Of a stretch of 23,549 nt of DNA, positions 1 to 7,626 are shown in pieces. The stretch is from Bacteroidales bacterium (GTDB lineage Bacteria; Bacteroidota; Bacteroidia; Bacteroidales; Paludibacteraceae). The notes beneath the pieces are model-generated. The model saw only the letters and a list, made by a program, of their open reading frames with translations, searched no databases and had not been told where the DNA came from. The position numbers and the translations under genes were made by a program. The DNA lies in assembly GCA_900767595.1 (NCBI GenBank), contig CAAFZS010000009.1, forward strand, positions 1 to 23,549, given 5' to 3'. Numbering within the stretch: the first letter of the stretch is position 1; each line of letters starts with the position of its first letter.

Positions 1-804
1 CAGACCTTTACCCACCATCTCCGAGAACATAAACAGGTCCAGTTCCTTACCGATACGGCGGTGGTCACGTTTCTTCGCCTCTTCGAGCAAAGCGAGGTAT
101 TCGTCTAACATCGATTTCTTGGGGAACGTGATGGCATAGATGCGGGTCATCATCGGGCGTTTCTCATCACCGCGCCAGTAGGCGGCAGCGCACGAAAGGA
201 CTTTGACGGCCTTGATAGGAGCGGTCGAAGTCAAGTGCGGACCCTTACACAGGTCGGTGAAGTTACCTTGGGTATAAGTCGTGATGTGACCGTCTTCGAG
301 TTCGCTGATAAGCTCGCATTTGTATGTCTGTCCCTTGTCGCCAAAGGCCTTGAGGGCATCGGCTTTGCTGATGTCGCGACGAACCATCTCGGACTTGCGT
401 TGGAGAAGTTCCATCATCTTCTTCTCAATCATATCGAAGTCGCCTTCTTTGATGGAAGTGCCCTCAGCAGGCAGAACATCGTAATAGAAACCGTTCTCAA
501 TAGCAGGACCGATACCGAACTGAATGCCGGGGTAGAGCTCTTGCAGAGCCTCTGCCATCAAGTGGGAAGAGGTGTGCCAGAAAGCGTGCTTGGCTTCGGC
601 ATCCTCCCATTTGTGGAGTTTGATGGCGCAATCGGATGTGAGGGGCAAAGACAAATCGACGATTTGCCACTCTTTGTCTAATTGAATACTAGCAGCGAGA
701 ACATCTTGTGCCAAACGGGGCGAGATACTCTCGGCTACTTGGTAAGCGGTAGTACCGCTTTCGTAATTGCGGACGGAACCGTCCGGGAATGTAATTTTAA
801 TCAT
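1..804 (-). CDS. thrS: Threonyl-tRNA synthetase, N-terminal part (truncated by window edge)
   Basis: Class II aminoacyl-tRNA synthetase that charges tRNA-Thr in the cytoplasm. Only the first 268 codons are inside the window; the catalytic core and anticodon domain lie to the left. Translating the minus strand from the ATG at 804 gives MIKITFPDGS, the start of a TGS domain (about residues 1-60). The second additional (editing) domain follows, with its zinc-type HTSSH motif at 75-79 and the later FTDLCKGPHL segment carrying the matching Cys and His. The segment RRIGKELDLFMFSE near the cut is the usual linker into the catalytic domain. The gene lies 61 bp downstream of the rRNA methyltransferase on the same strand, and no clear promoter is visible in that gap, so read-through from 1806-1837 is possible. 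No interruption is seen. Confidence 0.97.
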   Translation of the reverse strand, partial: MIKITFPDGSVRNYESGTTAYQVAESISPRLAQDVLAASIQLDKEWQIVDLSLPLTSDCAIKLHKWEDAEAKHAFWHTSSHLMAEALQELYPGIQFGIGPAIENGFYYDVLPAEGTSIKEGDFDMIEKKMMELLQRKSEMVRRDISKADALKAFGDKGQTYKCELISELEDGHITTYTQGNFTDLCKGPHLTSTAPIKAVKVLSCAAAYWRGDEKRPMMTRIYAITFPKKSMLDEYLALLEEAKKRDHRRIGKELDLFMFSEMVGKGL

Positions 805-865
805 ATTGTTAAACCTACAAATGTTTATGTCCTCCGAACTCACAACTGTTCTTTGGACGAATATG

Positions 866-1789
866 TTATTTTTGTTGTGATAGTCTTCTAAATTCGGCGA
901 GGGTAATGGCAGTCGCAATGGCGACATTGAGGGACTCAATATGAGACCCTTCCAAGCCTTCCCTTATAGGGCAGGATGTATAACTCGGTATATAGAGCGG
1001 ATGAGTAATAAACTTCTTTACCTCGGCGGAAATACCATTTCCCTCGTTGCCCATAACGATGATTCCGCGTGCGGGATCGGGGATAGCGTCTTTCTCGTAA
1101 AGGTTACGGCCATCAAGGAGAGTGCCGTAGATAGGGAGAGACCCTACCAAGCCTCCCCTCAAAGGGGAGGATGTGCCGGATATTCCGGATATTCCGGAAA
1201 TTGAGGAGAGCCAGTTAACCAAATCAATATAATGAACGCTCACGCGGGCGAGGGCGCCCATCGTGGCTTGCACGACCTTCGGATTATAGCAATCTGCCGT
1301 ATCAAGGGAACAATAGATATCGGTAATCCCGAACCAATCGGCCGTGCGGATGATCGTGCCGAGGTTGCCGGGGTCTTGGACGCCGTCGAGCGCTAAGCAG
1401 ACCCCTCCGTCTCCCCTCAAAGGGGAGTGATCAACCTCCTTCCCTTTTGAGGGGAAGGACGGGTTAGGGTCTTTTTGGCGGAAGACGGCAAGGGAACCTT
1501 GCGGTGTCTTGAGCGAGGACATTTGAGAGAGTTCTTGGGAAGTAGAGGAGTAGAGGGGTAGGGGAGTAGAGGAGTAGGGGAGTAGGGGGGTAGGGTTGCC
1601 GGAAATTCCGGAAATTCCGGATGCTCCGGTTACCACGAGGGTAACAAGGTCAAAATGACCGAGGAGTTCACCGATACACTTGTCCCCTTCCGCAACGAAA
1701 AGGTGCTGCTCGTCTCTTACTTTTTTCTGTTGCAAAGAGCGGATAAATCGCACCTGATTCTTCGAAATATGTCCTAAAATAGGTTCCAT
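866..1789 (-). CDS. SPOUT (TrmH/SpoU) family RNA 2'-O-methyltransferase with repeat-derived insertions
   Basis: Predicted S-adenosylmethionine-dependent methyltransferase acting on rRNA or tRNA ribose; the exact target is not readable from sequence. The SPOUT motifs are present: ALDGVQDPGNLGTIIRTADW (motif 1), GIIVMGNEGNGIS (motif 2) and ESLNVAIATAI (motif 3). The N-terminal MEPILGHISKNQVRFIRSL is the usual substrate-binding domain. An in-frame upstream ATG at 1828 lies upstream of the -7 box (1806-1813), so the ATG at 1789 is chosen, giving 307 aa. The protein is odd. Residues about 54-83, 107-130, 197-217 and 271-282 are low-complexity (SGISG, YSSTPLPLYSST, SPLRGG, CPIREGLEG) and correspond exactly to dispersed DNA repeats. 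One insertion sits directly before motif 3. The motifs themselves remain intact, so an active enzyme is plausible. Confidence 0.9.
   Translation of the reverse strand: MEPILGHISKNQVRFIRSLQQKKVRDEQHLFVAEGDKCIGELLGHFDLVTLVVTGASGISGISGNPTPLLPYSSTPLPLYSSTSQELSQMSSLKTPQGSLAVFRQKDPNPSFPSKGKEVDHSPLRGDGGVCLALDGVQDPGNLGTIIRTADWFGITDIYCSLDTADCYNPKVVQATMGALARVSVHYIDLVNWLSSISGISGISGTSSPLRGGLVGSLPIYGTLLDGRNLYEKDAIPDPARGIIVMGNEGNGISAEVKKFITHPLYIPSYTSCPIREGLEGSHIESLNVAIATAITLAEFRRLSQQK
943..979. repeat. Family A palindromic element, copy A0 (inside rRNA methyltransferase gene)
   Basis: 37 bp, 32 of 37 positions identical to copy A1 at 1138-1174 in the same orientation. Its inner part is an imperfect inverted repeat (CTTCCCT/AGGGCAG). 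It is read as coding sequence on the minus strand, giving about residues 271-282 just before SPOUT motif 3. Confidence 0.8.
1138..1174. repeat. Family A palindromic element, copy A1 (inside rRNA methyltransferase gene)
   Basis: 37 bp with a perfect core inverted repeat CCTCCCCT-CAA-AGGGGAGG at 1152-1170. The reverse complement matches the glycosyltransferase copy at 10979-11016 almost throughout. Translated on the minus strand it reads TSSPLRGGLVGSL, close to TSSPSGGGLVGVS in the glycosyltransferase. Confidence 0.85.
1175..1201. repeat. CCGGATATT/CCGGAAATT tandem (family C)
   Basis: Three units of CCGG(A/T)(A/T)ATT-type 9-mers directly adjoining copy A1. They encode repeated SGI on the minus strand. 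A second array of the same family is at 1598-1628. Confidence 0.75.
1399..1471. repeat. Double palindrome related to family A (copy A2)
   Basis: Two adjacent inverted repeats, CTCCCCT-CAA-AGGGGAG at 1411-1427 and CTTCCCTTTTGAGGGGAAG at 1439-1457, flanked by ACCC-rich arms. It is in frame in the methyltransferase gene and encodes about residues 107-130 (contains PSFPSKGKEVDHSPLRG). Confidence 0.75.
1541..1595. repeat. GTAGAGGAGTAGGGGAG tandem (family B), copy B1
   Basis: About six units of AGTAGAGG/AGTAGGGG in a row. On the minus strand they are translated as a Pro/Leu/Tyr/Ser-rich stretch (about residues 65-83 of the methyltransferase). Copies with the same units are at 11780-11815 and 13848-13882. 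Confidence 0.8.
1598..1628. repeat. CCGGAAATT tandem (family C), second array
   Basis: Units of CCGGAAATT ending in CCGGATGCTCCGG, immediately next to the B1 array. They encode GASGISGISG on the minus strand. The two arrays flank the catalytic domain in the same gene. Confidence 0.75.
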
Positions 1790-1805
1790 TTGCCAAAAAA
1801 CGCTG

Positions 1806-1837
1806 CAAAGATACAAAAAAATTTGCATATATGCAAA
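1806..1837 (-). promoter_or_regulatory. Bacteroidota-type promoter for the rRNA methyltransferase gene
   Basis: On the minus strand, TTTG (plus-strand CAAA at 1834-1837), a 20-nt spacer, then TATCTTTG (CAAAGATA at 1806-1813). This is a full match to TTTG-N19-21-TAnnTTTG. Transcription should begin about 10 nt before the ATG at 1789, which rules out the longer reading frame from 1828. Confidence 0.8.
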
Positions 1838-1838
1838 T
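1821..1838. promoter_or_regulatory. Perfect 18-bp palindrome spanning both -33 boxes
   Basis: The 18 bases starting ATTTGCATA are identical to their reverse complement and contain the TTTG boxes of both divergent promoters. It could be a shared operator, or it could follow simply from two TTTG boxes facing each other. Confidence 0.5.
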
Positions 1839-1853
1839 ATTTTATTAACTTTG
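1822..1853 (+). promoter_or_regulatory. Bacteroidota-type promoter for tamL and the envelope operon
   Basis: TTTG at 1822-1825, a 20-nt spacer, TAACTTTG at 1846-1853, a full match to the Bacteroidota housekeeping consensus. The tamL ATG at 1868 follows only 14 nt after the -7 box, so the untranslated leader would be very short. Confidence 0.82.
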
Positions 1854-1867
1854 TGCGCTAAATTAAA

Positions 1868-4159
1868 ATGCCGAAGTATAGACTTGTCATATTATTTGCA
1901 TTTTTGAGCTACTTTTGGTTGGCTCTGACGGGGTGTCATCCTTGTCGTTACGTTCCCAAGAATGAGTATTTGCTAAACAAGGCGAAGATTCAAGTAGTGG
2001 ACAATAAGGATGTCTCCACTTCCGAGTTGAGCAACTATCTCCGTCAAAAGCAGAACACCGAGATTCTTGGGTTCTGGAAGTTGCAATTGCATATTTACAA
2101 TACGGCTCCCAAAGACACGATTACCAAGTCGCAAAAACGCCTTACCCGCAATGCGCACAAGATGGGTGAAGCTCCGATTATCTACGACGAGAGTGCAACG
2201 GATGCTTCTGTCTATCAGCTTCGCAAAGCGATGGAGAATCAAGGGTTCTTCCAAGCGCAAGTGGATACGATTGTGACGAGGAAAGTGAATCCCGCCAAAG
2301 ATGAGCGGAAGGTGAATGTCACCTACCTCATCAAAGCCAACGAGCCGTACGCGATACGCGATTATAAGACTTCTATCACGAATGATGTCGTTCGGCAGAT
2401 AGCCCGTGATAAGGCTTGTACCATCAAGAACGGGGATCAGTTTGATGCTTCGGTTTTGGATGGCGAGCGTCAACGGGTAGCGACGGCGATGCGTAATAAA
2501 GGATACTATTATTTTGATAAGTCGATGTTGGAGTTTAGAGCGGATAGTAGTTATAGGACCCACCAAGTAGCAATGGAAATGAAATTGCAGGACTACATAG
2601 ATAATCTGTCCGATTCGTTGAAGGAGCGTCTATATAGCCAATATACTATTTCGCGGGTCTGCTTCCATCAGGATTATGACCCCAAACATGTGCCCGAAGA
2701 TATTGTCTTGACCACGATAACTGATTCGACGGGGTATGAGTTCACCTATAGTGGCAGACCGCTGTTGCGTAGTAGATTACTGAAACGGGTTTGTAAGATT
2801 CGTCCGGAGTTTTTGTATAGTGAAACGGATGTGGAGAATACCTATGCTGCGCTGAATGGTTTAGGCCCTATCAAGTATGTGGATATTGCTTTTGTGCCGG
2901 TAGGGAATAAGCAGTTGGAGTGTCATATCACTATCTCTCGCAATAAACTCAATAGTGTATCGGCAGAGATTGAAGGTACCTATTCGGCGGGCGACTGGGG
3001 TATAGCCGCGGGGGTAGGGTTTATCAATAAGAACATCTTCCGCGGAGCGGAGCAACTCTCTATCAATGCTCACGCCAGTTATGAATGGCGTCAAGCCGGT
3101 GGTCGGGCAATAGAGGGAACACTGGATGCGGGTCTACTCTTCCCTAATACGTTACAGTTGAAGATTGGTTATCAATACCAGACTCGTCCGGAGGAATATT
3201 CGCGTACTATTGCTAATGCGGGCTTGTACTACACGGCGCACAAACGGCATAAGAATCCGAAGTGGTCGCATAACTTTAATATCATCGATATCAGTTATGT
3301 CTATCTGCCTTGGATCTCCGACGAGTTCCGCCACGACTTCCTCGAGAAATCGACGGTGCTGAAGTATAGTTATGAGAATCACTTTATTGTCGATTGGTCT
3401 TATCGCGGTCAGTATAATGGTTTCAATCATTTGAAACCTTACAAGAGTTATGTTACGTTTGGTTATATGGTGGAAACTGCCGGTAACTTCCTTTACGGAA
3501 TGAGCAAACTCTTTAAGCAGCAACCGCGTGAAGACGGGACATACGAGATCTTCCATATTCCTTATTCGCAGTACGCGAAGGCGGATTTTAACTTCACCTT
3601 CCATCATGTCATTGCAGAGAAACACCAGATTGTTACGCACGTCGGTGCCGGAGCGGCAGTGCCTTATCTCAACTCGGGAGTAGTGCCCTTTGAGAAACGC
3701 TATTTCTCGGGCGGAAGTAACAGTGTTCGCGGTTGGCAAGCCCGTGCTTTAGGACCCGGTGCTTTCTCGGTACAAGGCAACAGTAGCCTGCTCTACGAAC
3801 TCAAGGCGGGAGATATACGATTAGATGCCAATATTGAGTATCGGTATCACGTGATTAAGTTCCTTGAGTTGGCGGCTTTCTTTGATGCAGGAAACATCTG
3901 GACGATTCGCGACTATCCTGAACAACCCGATGGACAGTTTAAGTGGAACGAGTTTTATAAGCAGATAGCGATGGCTTATGGTCTGGGAGTACGACTGGAT
4001 TTTAGTTTTCTCATCTTCCGTGTCGATTTCGGTGTTAAACTATATGACCCTGCCCGAATATATGGAGAGCGTGCCGGCACACAATGGCGCACCGTCCCCA
4101 ACGGACTTGGATGGAAAGATGATATGACCTTTCACTTCGCTATAGGGTATCCGTTTTAA
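1868..4159 (+). CDS. tamL: TamL: lipoprotein TamA/BamA-family outer-membrane beta-barrel
   Basis: Omp85-family protein with periplasmic POTRA repeats and a C-terminal 16-strand surface-antigen barrel, expected to help insert proteins or move lipids at the outer membrane. The first 23 residues are a lipoprotein signal ending in the lipobox LALTGC (Cys23). That is the mark of TamL, the Bacteroidota variant of TamA. The middle third fits POTRA modules. Near the C-terminus FSGGSNSVRGWQARALGPGAF, with its family-conserved SVRGW/RxLGPG core, lies where the barrel's conserved loop should be, and the protein ends in an aromatic (GYPF). At 763 aa the length is normal. It is the first gene of the rightward envelope operon, divergent from the methyltransferase gene. 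A translocation partner (TamB) is not in the window. BamA itself is less likely because of the lipobox. Confidence 0.88.
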   Translation: MPKYRLVILFAFLSYFWLALTGCHPCRYVPKNEYLLNKAKIQVVDNKDVSTSELSNYLRQKQNTEILGFWKLQLHIYNTAPKDTITKSQKRLTRNAHKMGEAPIIYDESATDASVYQLRKAMENQGFFQAQVDTIVTRKVNPAKDERKVNVTYLIKANEPYAIRDYKTSITNDVVRQIARDKACTIKNGDQFDASVLDGERQRVATAMRNKGYYYFDKSMLEFRADSSYRTHQVAMEMKLQDYIDNLSDSLKERLYSQYTISRVCFHQDYDPKHVPEDIVLTTITDSTGYEFTYSGRPLLRSRLLKRVCKIRPEFLYSETDVENTYAALNGLGPIKYVDIAFVPVGNKQLECHITISRNKLNSVSAEIEGTYSAGDWGIAAGVGFINKNIFRGAEQLSINAHASYEWRQAGGRAIEGTLDAGLLFPNTLQLKIGYQYQTRPEEYSRTIANAGLYYTAHKRHKNPKWSHNFNIIDISYVYLPWISDEFRHDFLEKSTVLKYSYENHFIVDWSYRGQYNGFNHLKPYKSYVTFGYMVETAGNFLYGMSKLFKQQPREDGTYEIFHIPYSQYAKADFNFTFHHVIAEKHQIVTHVGAGAAVPYLNSGVVPFEKRYFSGGSNSVRGWQARALGPGAFSVQGNSSLLYELKAGDIRLDANIEYRYHVIKFLELAAFFDAGNIWTIRDYPEQPDGQFKWNEFYKQIAMAYGLGVRLDFSFLIFRVDFGVKLYDPARIYGERAGTQWRTVPNGLGWKDDMTFHFAIGYPF

Positions 4160-4160
4160 T

Positions 4161-4207
4161 AGTGTAGAGTTTAGAGTGTAGAGTTTAGAGTAGTTGAGAG
4201 TTTAGAG
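4161..4207. repeat. GTAGAGTTTAGAGT tandem filling the tamL-rnhB gap (family E)
   Basis: Three to four imperfect units of GTAGAGTTTAGA occupy essentially the whole 49-bp gap up to the rnhB start codon. The reverse complement (TCTAAACTCTCAAC) recurs inside the glycosyltransferase gene and valS. Confidence 0.8.
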
Positions 4208-4208
4208 A

Positions 4209-4835
4209 ATGCTAAAGCAATATAATATACAAGGAGTGATCGAAGCGGGATGCGACGAAGCGGGAAGAGGGCCGTTAGCAGGAAGTGTTTTTGCAGCGGC
4301 GGTGGTTGTGGATAGTGGAATGTGGATAGTGGATTGTGAGGAAGCAAATCTGATTAATGACTCCAAGCAGTTGACCGATGCACAGCGTTACCGCTTGCGT
4401 CCTTGGATTGAAGAGCACGCTGCGGCTTGGGCGGTAGCTGAGGTGACGGCAGAGGAGATAGATAAAATCAATATTCTCAAGGCCTCGATTTTGTGTATGC
4501 AACGAGCCTTGGATAAGTTGACGATTCGGCCTGAACACATCCTCGTAGATGGGAACAAATGGAAACCCTATATCCCCGCAGGAGAGGTGATGGCTATACC
4601 TGCAACCACGGTAGTCAAAGGAGATGCTACTTATCTCAGTATCGCAGCGGCGAGTATATTGGCCAAGACCTATAGGGACGATTATATGAAACAACTCGCT
4701 ACCGAATATCCGCAATATGGTTGGGATCATAATATGGGTTATCCTACCGCTGAACATTATAAGGCCATCCAACAATACGGCATCACGCCTTACCATAGAA
4801 AGACGTTTAACTTGAAACTAGACAAACTAGATTGA
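4209..4835 (+). CDS. rnhB: Ribonuclease HII
   Basis: Cytoplasmic endonuclease that cuts the RNA strand of RNA-DNA hybrids and removes misincorporated ribonucleotides. The active-site signature CDEAGRGPLAG (residues 15-25, Asp16 and Glu17), DSKQL (51-55), ILVDG (Asp114) and GDATYLSIAAASILAK are all present. At 208 aa the length is normal. Two oddities are repeat-linked. Residues about 34-44 (DSGMWIVDCEE region) come from a GTGGATAGTG microsatellite between strand one and the DSKQL motif. The C-terminal codons and the TGA stop lie inside a CTAGA(C/T)AAA tandem. All catalytic residues are retained, so the gene is probably functional. It lies between tamL and sppA on the same strand. Confidence 0.95.
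   Translation: MLKQYNIQGVIEAGCDEAGRGPLAGSVFAAAVVVDSGMWIVDCEEANLINDSKQLTDAQRYRLRPWIEEHAAAWAVAEVTAEEIDKINILKASILCMQRALDKLTIRPEHILVDGNKWKPYIPAGEVMAIPATTVVKGDATYLSIAAASILAKTYRDDYMKQLATEYPQYGWDHNMGYPTAEHYKAIQQYGITPYHRKTFNLKLDKLD
4307..4340. repeat. GTGGATAGTGGA(ATGT) microsatellite inside rnhB (family G)
   Basis: GTGGATAGTG occurs three times with short variations. It is translated in frame as VDSGMWIVDC. The reverse-complement type (ATCCACTATCCACA) fills the gap at 9513-9544. Confidence 0.7.
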
Positions 4836-4848
4836 CTAGATAAACTAG
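4816..4848. repeat. CTAGA(C/T)AAA tandem at the end of rnhB (family H)
   Basis: AAACTAGACAAACTAGATTGACTAGATAAACTAG-like units straddle the 3' end of rnhB. The last codons (LDKLD) and the TGA stop at 4833-4835 are part of the array. Confidence 0.75.
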
Positions 4849-4864
4849 AAAAAAACTAAATATT

Positions 4865-6622
4865 ATGAGTATTATTATCAAAAAGAATTCCGAGGCGCAG
4901 CCTCGTCGTCATGGTTGTCTGTGGACAATCATCATCTGTGTTGTCGTCTATTTAGGTGGCTGTTTCGCTATCGGTGCTGCGATAGCAGGTGGAAACTCCT
5001 TCTCCGTGAAGGACAACTCTGTCTATATGATCACGCTCAAAGGTGAACTGCATGAGCAAGGACAGGAAGCGAATCCCTTTGCGTCGATGTTCTCTTCGAT
5101 GCCGGGTATGAGCGATCCTTCCGTGGTTGGTCTTGATGACCTGCTGGCTAATATCCGTTACGCCAAGGAAAACGAGTCTATCAAAGGTATCGTCCTCAAC
5201 AAAGGCGAATTGGCAATGTCGCCCGCTTCCGCTAAGGCGCTGCGCGATGCCTTATTGGACTTCAAGTCTTCCGGTAAGTGGATTATCGCTTATGCCGATA
5301 ACTATTCCGGCATTAACTACTATGTGGCTTCCGTGGCTGATAGTATCTATATGAACCCGTCCGGTTCGCTCGGTTGGCACGGTATCAGTGCGCAAAAGAT
5401 GTATTATACCCGCCTGCTGGAGAAGATCGGTGTTGAGATGCAGATTGTCAAAGTGGGAACATTCAAGTCCGCAGTAGAACCGTATTTCCGCACCTCGATG
5501 TCCGAAGCTGACCGCAAACAAACTGAACAATACCTCGGAGGTATATGGTCGAACATTGTTTCCGCTGTCAGTGCTTCGCGCGGTATCAGCGAAAGCGACC
5601 TCAACCATTATGCAGACCTATATATGGACCTTCAACCTGCCGAAGATAACGTCACTTACGGACTTGTTGATAGCCTCACTTTCCCGCAACAAATGGACAC
5701 CATCGTTAAACGCATGGTCGGTGTGGAGAATATGAAGGACTTCCACTATGTCTCTACCTCTGACCTCACTTCCGTCAAGAAAGACGAGTCGAAGTCGAAG
5801 AACCAGATCGCTGTTGTCTATGCCGAAGGCGGAATAGTGGATGACGGTCGTGACGGTATAGTAGGAAGAAAAATGGTGAAGACCCTCAATAGTCTCCTCA
5901 AAGAGAAAGACCTCAAAGCCGTGGTCTTCCGTGTGAACTCCCCGGGCGGTAGTGCGAATGCTTCTGAACAAATCTGGCACGCCGTTACCATGCTCCAAGA
6001 AAAAGGACTGCCCGTCGTTGTGTCGATGGGAGACTATGCTGCTTCGGGTGGTTACTATATCTCTTGTGCTGCCGATTATATCTTTGCTGAACCCACTACA
6101 CTGACGGGTTCGATAGGAATCTTCGGAACTATTCCTTCGATGGCTAAACTGCGTGATAAAGTGGGACTGGATATTGATGGGGTAGAGACCAATGCTCACT
6201 CCAACTTGATGACGAATATCGTTTATAAAGGAATGAATCCCGCCGAACGCCAACTGATGCAATCGATGGTAGAGCGTGGCTATGACCTGTTCACCACCCG
6301 CTGTGCTGATGGCCGTCATATGACCCAAGAAGCCATCAAACGTATTGGTGAAGGTCGTGTTTGGTTAGGTCAAGACGCTATCGGCATCGGTCTCGTTGAT
6401 AGCCTTGGCAACATCGACAACGCTATTGCCAAAGCCGCTGAACTGGCTGCTATTGAAGACTATAAAACCGTTTCTTATCCGCGTCGCAAGTCGTTTATGG
6501 ACGAGTTTATTAACTCTCTCAACGAGTCTTCCTCCGAGGAAGAACGTATTGTAGCCAAGATACGCGAGTTTGTTAGTCAACCTCGTCTAATGGCTTTGAT
6601 GCCCGAAGTAACTATTGAATAA
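4865..6622 (+). CDS. sppA: Signal peptide peptidase SppA (protease IV, long form)
   Basis: Membrane-anchored serine protease with a Ser-Lys dyad that degrades released signal peptides in the cell envelope. A single N-terminal membrane segment lies at about residues 18-40 (HGCLWTIIICVVVYLGGCFA). Two tandem SppA/S49 domains follow. The N-domain supplies the general base Lys201 in GTFKSAVEPY, and the C-domain supplies the nucleophile Ser394 in DYAASGGYYIS. VNSPGGSA and TLTGSIGIFG are further family motifs. The length of 585 aa matches the long (67K) class. The stop codon overlaps the lpxK start by one base (TAATG), indicating translational coupling in the envelope operon. The start at 4865 is preceded by an A-rich stretch but no Shine-Dalgarno sequence, as usual in this phylum. 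Confidence 0.96.
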   Translation: MSIIIKKNSEAQPRRHGCLWTIIICVVVYLGGCFAIGAAIAGGNSFSVKDNSVYMITLKGELHEQGQEANPFASMFSSMPGMSDPSVVGLDDLLANIRYAKENESIKGIVLNKGELAMSPASAKALRDALLDFKSSGKWIIAYADNYSGINYYVASVADSIYMNPSGSLGWHGISAQKMYYTRLLEKIGVEMQIVKVGTFKSAVEPYFRTSMSEADRKQTEQYLGGIWSNIVSAVSASRGISESDLNHYADLYMDLQPAEDNVTYGLVDSLTFPQQMDTIVKRMVGVENMKDFHYVSTSDLTSVKKDESKSKNQIAVVYAEGGIVDDGRDGIVGRKMVKTLNSLLKEKDLKAVVFRVNSPGGSANASEQIWHAVTMLQEKGLPVVVSMGDYAASGGYYISCAADYIFAEPTTLTGSIGIFGTIPSMAKLRDKVGLDIDGVETNAHSNLMTNIVYKGMNPAERQLMQSMVERGYDLFTTRCADGRHMTQEAIKRIGEGRVWLGQDAIGIGLVDSLGNIDNAIAKAAELAAIEDYKTVSYPRRKSFMDEFINSLNESSSEEERIVAKIREFVSQPRLMALMPEVTIE

Positions 6623-7626
6623 TGAATCCTTTGCTCGCCATCTTATATGCGCCCGTCAGTGCACTCATTAGTGTGGGACTGTTCATTAGGCATCGTCTCT
6701 ACGATGCCCATATCTTACACTCTTCATCGGTGAGTGTACCAACGGTTTGTGTGGGTAATCTCGCGCTTGGCGGCACGGGTAAGACACCGCATACCGAGTA
6801 TCTTATCCGCCAGCTCAGTTCCCGCTATAAACTGGCGGTTCTCTCACGTGGTTATGGCCGTCGCACCAAAGGTTTCCGAATGGTAACACCAACCGATACC
6901 GCCCTCACGGTAGGTGACGAGCCGCTACAGATAGCAACGAAGTTCCCCACCATCCCCGTCGCCGTGTGCGAGAAACGGGTCATAGGTGTGCGTAAGTTAC
7001 TCAAACTCTATCCGGACCTCCAACTCGTCATTTTGGATGACGCCTTCCAACATCGTGCTATTCGGTGTGACCTCAATATTCTGCTTACCGCGCACGACAA
7101 TCTTTATGTTCATGACCACGTTTGGCCGTTGGGTCGTCTGCGTGATTTGAAGATGCGTAGTCATAAAGCACAAGTCATTATTGTCACTAAATGCCCTGAA
7201 GGAATAAAACCGATTGAGAAACGTATCATTGAAACATCTCTTCATAAGTTGTCCTTCCAACAATTATATTTCTCGTCTTATACCTATGCTCCATTGCCAC
7301 AAGAAGGTACACCGCTTGTCGTTACCGGGATTGCTAATCCACAACCGTTCTTTGATTATGTGCAACAACTCTGCCCGAAGGCCGAACTGCTTTCTTTCCC
7401 GGACCATCACCTCTTCTTGTCTTTTGAGGTGGATAAGATTATAAGCAAAGCCAAGGGTTTTGACTATGTGCTTACTACAGAAAAGGACTTGCCACGATTA
7501 GTGGCTGCGGGGGTACAAGAGGCTTTGGGTAACCGATTGTACACGCTACCTATCGAGGTATCTATTCTCAATGAAGGAGACCAATTAATAAAGAAAATTT
7601 CTAACACAATCGATAAACTATGCTAA
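6622..7626 (+). CDS. lpxK: Tetraacyldisaccharide 4'-kinase
   Basis: Sixth step of the Raetz pathway: ATP-dependent phosphorylation of the lipid A disaccharide 1-phosphate at the 4' position, at the inner face of the cytoplasmic membrane. A hydrophobic N-terminal helix (residues 4-22) is followed by the Walker A sequence GNLALGGTGKTPHTEYL (45-61, Lys54). VILDDAFQHRAIRCDLNILL carries the family's acidic pair, and GRLRD and TTEKD(L)PRL also fit. At 334 aa the length is typical. The gene overlaps sppA by 1 nt and the downstream exporter by 7 nt, so the three are very likely co-translated. The presence of lpxK supports a lipid A-bearing Gram-negative outer membrane. Confidence 0.95.
   Translation: MNPLLAILYAPVSALISVGLFIRHRLYDAHILHSSSVSVPTVCVGNLALGGTGKTPHTEYLIRQLSSRYKLAVLSRGYGRRTKGFRMVTPTDTALTVGDEPLQIATKFPTIPVAVCEKRVIGVRKLLKLYPDLQLVILDDAFQHRAIRCDLNILLTAHDNLYVHDHVWPLGRLRDLKMRSHKAQVIIVTKCPEGIKPIEKRIIETSLHKLSFQQLYFSSYTYAPLPQEGTPLVVTGIANPQPFFDYVQQLCPKAELLSFPDHHLFLSFEVDKIISKAKGFDYVLTTEKDLPRLVAAGVQEALGNRLYTLPIEVSILNEGDQLIKKISNTIDKLC

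Noticed and set aside
235..891. Plus-strand open frames of 148 and 69 codons at the left edge
   Set aside because: They are antisense to thrS, whose TGS and editing motifs are clear on the minus strand and whose frame was missed only because it runs off the window.
1973..2566. 197-codon minus-strand open frame
   Set aside because: Antisense shadow of the tamL POTRA region. Its composition is Ile/Arg-rich as expected of reversed coding sequence.
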